Source: a bacterium (lineage in GTDB: Bacteria; Patescibacteriota; Minisyncoccia; Minisyncoccales; Minisyncoccaceae). From it: a stretch of 64,000 nt of DNA. The notes under the pieces are model-generated. The model was not told where the DNA came from and searched no databases. It saw only the letters and a program-made list of their open reading frames with translations. Made by a program: the position numbers and the translations under genes. Below, in pieces: positions 61,622 to 64,000 of the stretch (positions are counted from its first letter, which is position 1; each line of letters starts with the position of its first letter). Location of the stretch: positions 1 through 64,000 of the forward strand of contig JALOBW010000004.1 of NCBI GenBank assembly GCA_023228085.1. Direction: 5' to 3'.

Positions 61622-62396
61622 AATACTACAAGGAGATGTTTTAGATAAGTTCCCAGAAATACCAGATAATTTTGTCCATCTCATAGTAACATCCCCTCCT
61701 TATAATGTTGGAATGCAATATGGAACAGATGACAGAAAGAATTATTCTCTATACTTAGATTTCATGAAAAATGTATTAACCCATTGCTATAGAGTTCTTA
61801 TTCCAGGTGGGAGAATCTGCATAAACTTACCTTCTTCCATATTGCAATCTACTAAATCAAGAATGGCATATTTAAGCATAGATATACTAATGATAATGAG
61901 GGAGATTGGATTTTTAGATAGAGAATTTGTAACTTGGATAAAAATGCCTAGAGGAGAACTTTCTGGAAACAATGTAACTTCATGGGGAAGTTGGATGTCT
62001 GCTTCTTGCCCTTACTTAAGAGATGCTTCTGAATTAGTAATAATAATGGACAAAGAACAACGCAAGAGAACAGACAAGGCTGGCCCAAATGATATATCAA
62101 AAGAAGAGTTTCTAAGATTTACAACTAATTGCTGGTATATCCAACCTAACCCAGATAGAAGGGAGCATCCTGCTCCGTTTCCAGAAGAATTACCTTATAG
62201 ATGTATTAAACTGTATTCTTGGCCAGGAGATGTTGTATTAGACCCGTTCATGGGCTCAGGGACTACAGCAGTCACTTGCGTAAAGAATAATAGGAACTAC
62301 ATAGGCATAGAGCTTTCAGAAAAGTTTTGCTATGTAGCATTTAAGAATATAGAACAGGCAAGAATGCCTTTACTTAAACTAATGGAGGACAAATGA
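61608..62396 (+). CDS. DNA N4-cytosine/N6-adenine methyltransferase
   Basis: TSPPY (28-32) is the catalytic motif, and WPGDVVLDPFMGSGTT (DPFMGSGT at 212-219) is the SAM-binding motif at the C-terminal end, the beta-class order of phage and restriction methyltransferases. The ATG at 61608, with AAGGG upstream, is taken rather than 61539, which would extend into the preceding gene. The 262-residue protein overlaps ThyX by 4 bases. Its target sequence is not known. Confidence 0.85.
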   Translation: MEINKILQGDVLDKFPEIPDNFVHLIVTSPPYNVGMQYGTDDRKNYSLYLDFMKNVLTHCYRVLIPGGRICINLPSSILQSTKSRMAYLSIDILMIMREIGFLDREFVTWIKMPRGELSGNNVTSWGSWMSASCPYLRDASELVIIMDKEQRKRTDKAGPNDISKEEFLRFTTNCWYIQPNPDRREHPAPFPEELPYRCIKLYSWPGDVVLDPFMGSGTTAVTCVKNNRNYIGIELSEKFCYVAFKNIEQARMPLLKLMEDK

Positions 62397-63001
62397 AAGT
62401 AGAATTATTATCAATAACACCAGAACCAGAAAAACATATAGAGTTGTGTGGAAGAACTTGTTATCAGTCTTATAGTAAAATTACAGAGGATTCTTCTTCA
62501 AGATTTATAAGAATGATATTAGAGAATGAGCATGAGTCTGTTTTAGAACATGCTTCTGCTACATTTAGGATATCAGGGATTTCCAGAGCAATGACACACC
62601 AGTTAGTAAGGCATAGATTAGCTTCATATTCCCAGAAGTCACAAAGATATTGTAAGGAAGAGCAATTTGAATATGTTATGCCTCCATCCATTGAAAAACA
62701 TAAAAATAAACTGCCTAAGGCTATTTATAAAAATATCATAGAAGACATGCAATATGCATATAGACATTTAATTGATTGTGGTGTACCTAAAGAAGATGCA
62801 AGGTTTATTCTCCCCAATGCTTGCACAACAGAAATAGTAATGACAGCAAACTTTAGGAATTGGAGACATATTATAAAGATGAGGTGTTCAAAACATGCAC
62901 AGTGGGAAATTAGAGATGTAATGTGTGAAGTCTTAAAAGTTCTGTATAGCAAAGCTCCAAGTGTATTTAGAGATTTATTTAACCTTTATATAGGAAACTA
63001 A
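62393..63001 (+). CDS. thyX: FAD-dependent thymidylate synthase ThyX
   Basis: The ThyX signature RHRLASYSQKSQR (73-85; RHRxxSxxxxSxR type) is intact, with EHASATFRI and HQLVRHR before it and CTTEIVMTANFRNWRHI later. The 202-residue length is normal. It makes dTMP from dUMP with FAD, NADPH and methylenetetrahydrofolate, supplying the phage's AT-rich DNA. It overlaps the upstream methyltransferase (ATGA), fitting a nucleotide-metabolism operon. Confidence 0.93.
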   Translation: MKVELLSITPEPEKHIELCGRTCYQSYSKITEDSSSRFIRMILENEHESVLEHASATFRISGISRAMTHQLVRHRLASYSQKSQRYCKEEQFEYVMPPSIEKHKNKLPKAIYKNIIEDMQYAYRHLIDCGVPKEDARFILPNACTTEIVMTANFRNWRHIIKMRCSKHAQWEIRDVMCEVLKVLYSKAPSVFRDLFNLYIGN

Positions 63002-63005
63002 AAAG

Positions 63006-63272
63006 ATGAAAGCAGAAGATTATGATACAAATAAATATGGGTGTGAAGAGTGCCCATTTCTAGAAACTGGGAGCATAACCAATTATGCAAGAAGTGCTAA
63101 ACATATATCCATGAGATGCTCTATAATAAGAGACATTGAAAGAAAAAAGTCCGTGAAATCTAACCCCTTTGTTGGTGTAAAACCATCTAATTATACAATA
63201 TACTATCTTGACAGCATAACAGATAAGGAATTACCAACCATACCATCATTTAAAGATTGCCCAGGAGGATAG
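63006..63272 (+). CDS. Small Cys-containing hypothetical protein
   Basis: The 88-residue product has CEECP near residue 13, a later Cys at 38 and a final CPGG. Four cysteines could hold a metal ion. It starts 4 bases after the ThyX stop. Function unknown. Confidence 0.55.
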   Translation: MKAEDYDTNKYGCEECPFLETGSITNYARSAKHISMRCSIIRDIERKKSVKSNPFVGVKPSNYTIYYLDSITDKELPTIPSFKDCPGG

Positions 63273-63276
63273 CATA

Positions 63277-63501
63277 ATGGAAGAATCAGAAGTAGGATAT
63301 GAAATTCTAGACAAAAGTGACTTACTATACCAATATGGCTATACATATAATGAAATAGAGAACATCTTATTTAATAGGATGTTCCCAATTCCAGAAAAGC
63401 ATAATAATGATGCATGGAATAAATCAGGTAAGGTTTCTAGTGATGCGCATAAGGTTCCACAATACAGGTCAAATGTGTTTCATGAAATAGGATTGTATTA
63501 A
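63277..63501 (+). CDS. Hypothetical protein
   Basis: A 74-residue product of mixed composition with an AGGAGGAT site. It is the last plus-strand gene and ends 4 bases into the end of the restored minus-strand methyltransferase frame, tail to tail. No motif is recognised. Confidence 0.55.
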   Translation: MEESEVGYEILDKSDLLYQYGYTYNEIENILFNRMFPIPEKHNNDAWNKSGKVSSDAHKVPQYRSNVFHEIGLY

Positions 63502-64000
63502 CTAAAACTTATCCTTCCTTGCCTGTTATAATCCTCAATCCTTTTCATACCTTTCTCATAGTAAGTGTGATCCTTTTCTATGACTATGTAGCGTCTATTT
63601 GTCGATAGACAAGCAATGACAGTTGTGAGGCTCCCCCGAAGGGGTCCAGAACCAGATCACCTTCGTTGGTATAAGTTTGAATCAGGTATTGGAATAATGC
63701 TATGGGCTTTTGAGTGGGGTGCAATCCGAATTCTTCGTCATTATTGTTGTTAAAATATTGAATACTACTTGGATATTTAAGTTCTGTATAAAAATTGGCT
63801 TCTCTTGTTAATGTTTTTAAATTTCCTAAATGATTAATTTCCGTATTGCCATTTCTGATATAATTGTCTCTTTGAATTGAAGATAAAGACTTCTTTTGCA
63901 TTATTGGAAAATAATTTATTGATTCCCCGAAAACCAATACATTCTCATGTAATTTCATAGGTTGATATTTGATAGAAGCAAAATTGCTACCATGATTCTT
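63498..64000 (-). pseudogene. DNA methyltransferase, minus strand, frameshifted and cut by window edge
   Basis: Read on the minus strand, the frame is open to the window edge with FASIKYQP just before the first Met, and LHPTQKPIALF then LVLDPFGG follow, the C-terminal SAM-binding end of an N4/N6 methyltransferase. After GG the frame ends in an unrelated tail at 63584. Adding one G to the five-G run (plus-strand C5 at 63633-63637) gives DPFGGSLTTVIACLSTN and a continuing RRYIVIEKDHTYYEKGMKRI to a stop at 63498. So it is frameshifted, by mutation, slippage or sequencing error. It is the only minus-strand gene found. Confidence 0.72.

Overview
This window is part of an AT-rich tailed-phage (Caudoviricetes) genome. 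Nearly every gene is on the + strand, genes abut or overlap by a few bases, and most have strong AAGGAGG-type ribosome binding sites. The hallmark genes are a large terminase, portal, XkdF-like maturation protein, scaffold, HK97-fold-type capsid, head-tail connectors, tail tube, a frameshifted tail assembly chaperone, a 913-residue tape measure and a hub. No tail sheath is visible, which points to a siphovirus-like particle. The host is not identifiable from sequence. Bacterial Sec signals, a lipobox, heptosyltransferase-like enzymes and sigma-70-type promoters indicate a bacterium, and codon use is rich in AGA and ATA. No tRNA, integrase, CRISPR array, DNA polymerase or lysis endolysin was found; the genome continues beyond both ends.

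Layout. 1-7711: a repeated two-gene module in which an amidoligase with N-terminal zinc-ribbon-like segments is followed by a class II glutamine amidotransferase. Two complete copies are present, plus the end of a third amidotransferase at the left edge, with small unknown genes between. 7741-10033: small unknown genes, several with zinc-finger-like cysteine motifs. 10048-20745: recombination and repair genes (RecA-like protein, possible annealing protein, SbcD/SbcC-like pair with an RNA ligase between them, RuvC-like resolvase), a methyltransferase and a sigma-like protein. 20750-29208: packaging and head genes. 29231-37138: glycosyltransferases, methyltransferases and a sulfotransferase, interrupted by a GroES-like co-chaperonin and tail-completion genes. 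37191-42723: exported or membrane-anchored proteins, including a 1129-residue beta-helix/DNRLRE protein. 42762-51446: tail genes. 51447-51740: non-coding or nearly so, with two perfect 11-bp inverted repeats. 51741-59456: UvsW-like helicase, DnaB-like helicase, phosphoesterase, SSB and small genes. 59605-64000: accessory metabolism (TSCPD-domain protein, MT-A70 and N4/N6 methyltransferases, a radical-SAM-like protein, ThyX), ending in a convergent minus-strand methyltransferase whose frame is broken at a G homopolymer.

How it fits together. Recombination-dependent replication is suggested by RecA, SbcCD, RuvC, UvsW, SSB and DnaB-like proteins, although they lie in two blocks separated by the structural genes. 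Good sigma-70-like promoters precede the portal, the scaffold/capsid pair and the exported-protein block, so high late expression could be driven from inside the long operon. The most unusual parts are the duplicated amidoligase-amidotransferase modules and the sugar/sulfate/methyl-transfer cassette within the head-to-tail genes.
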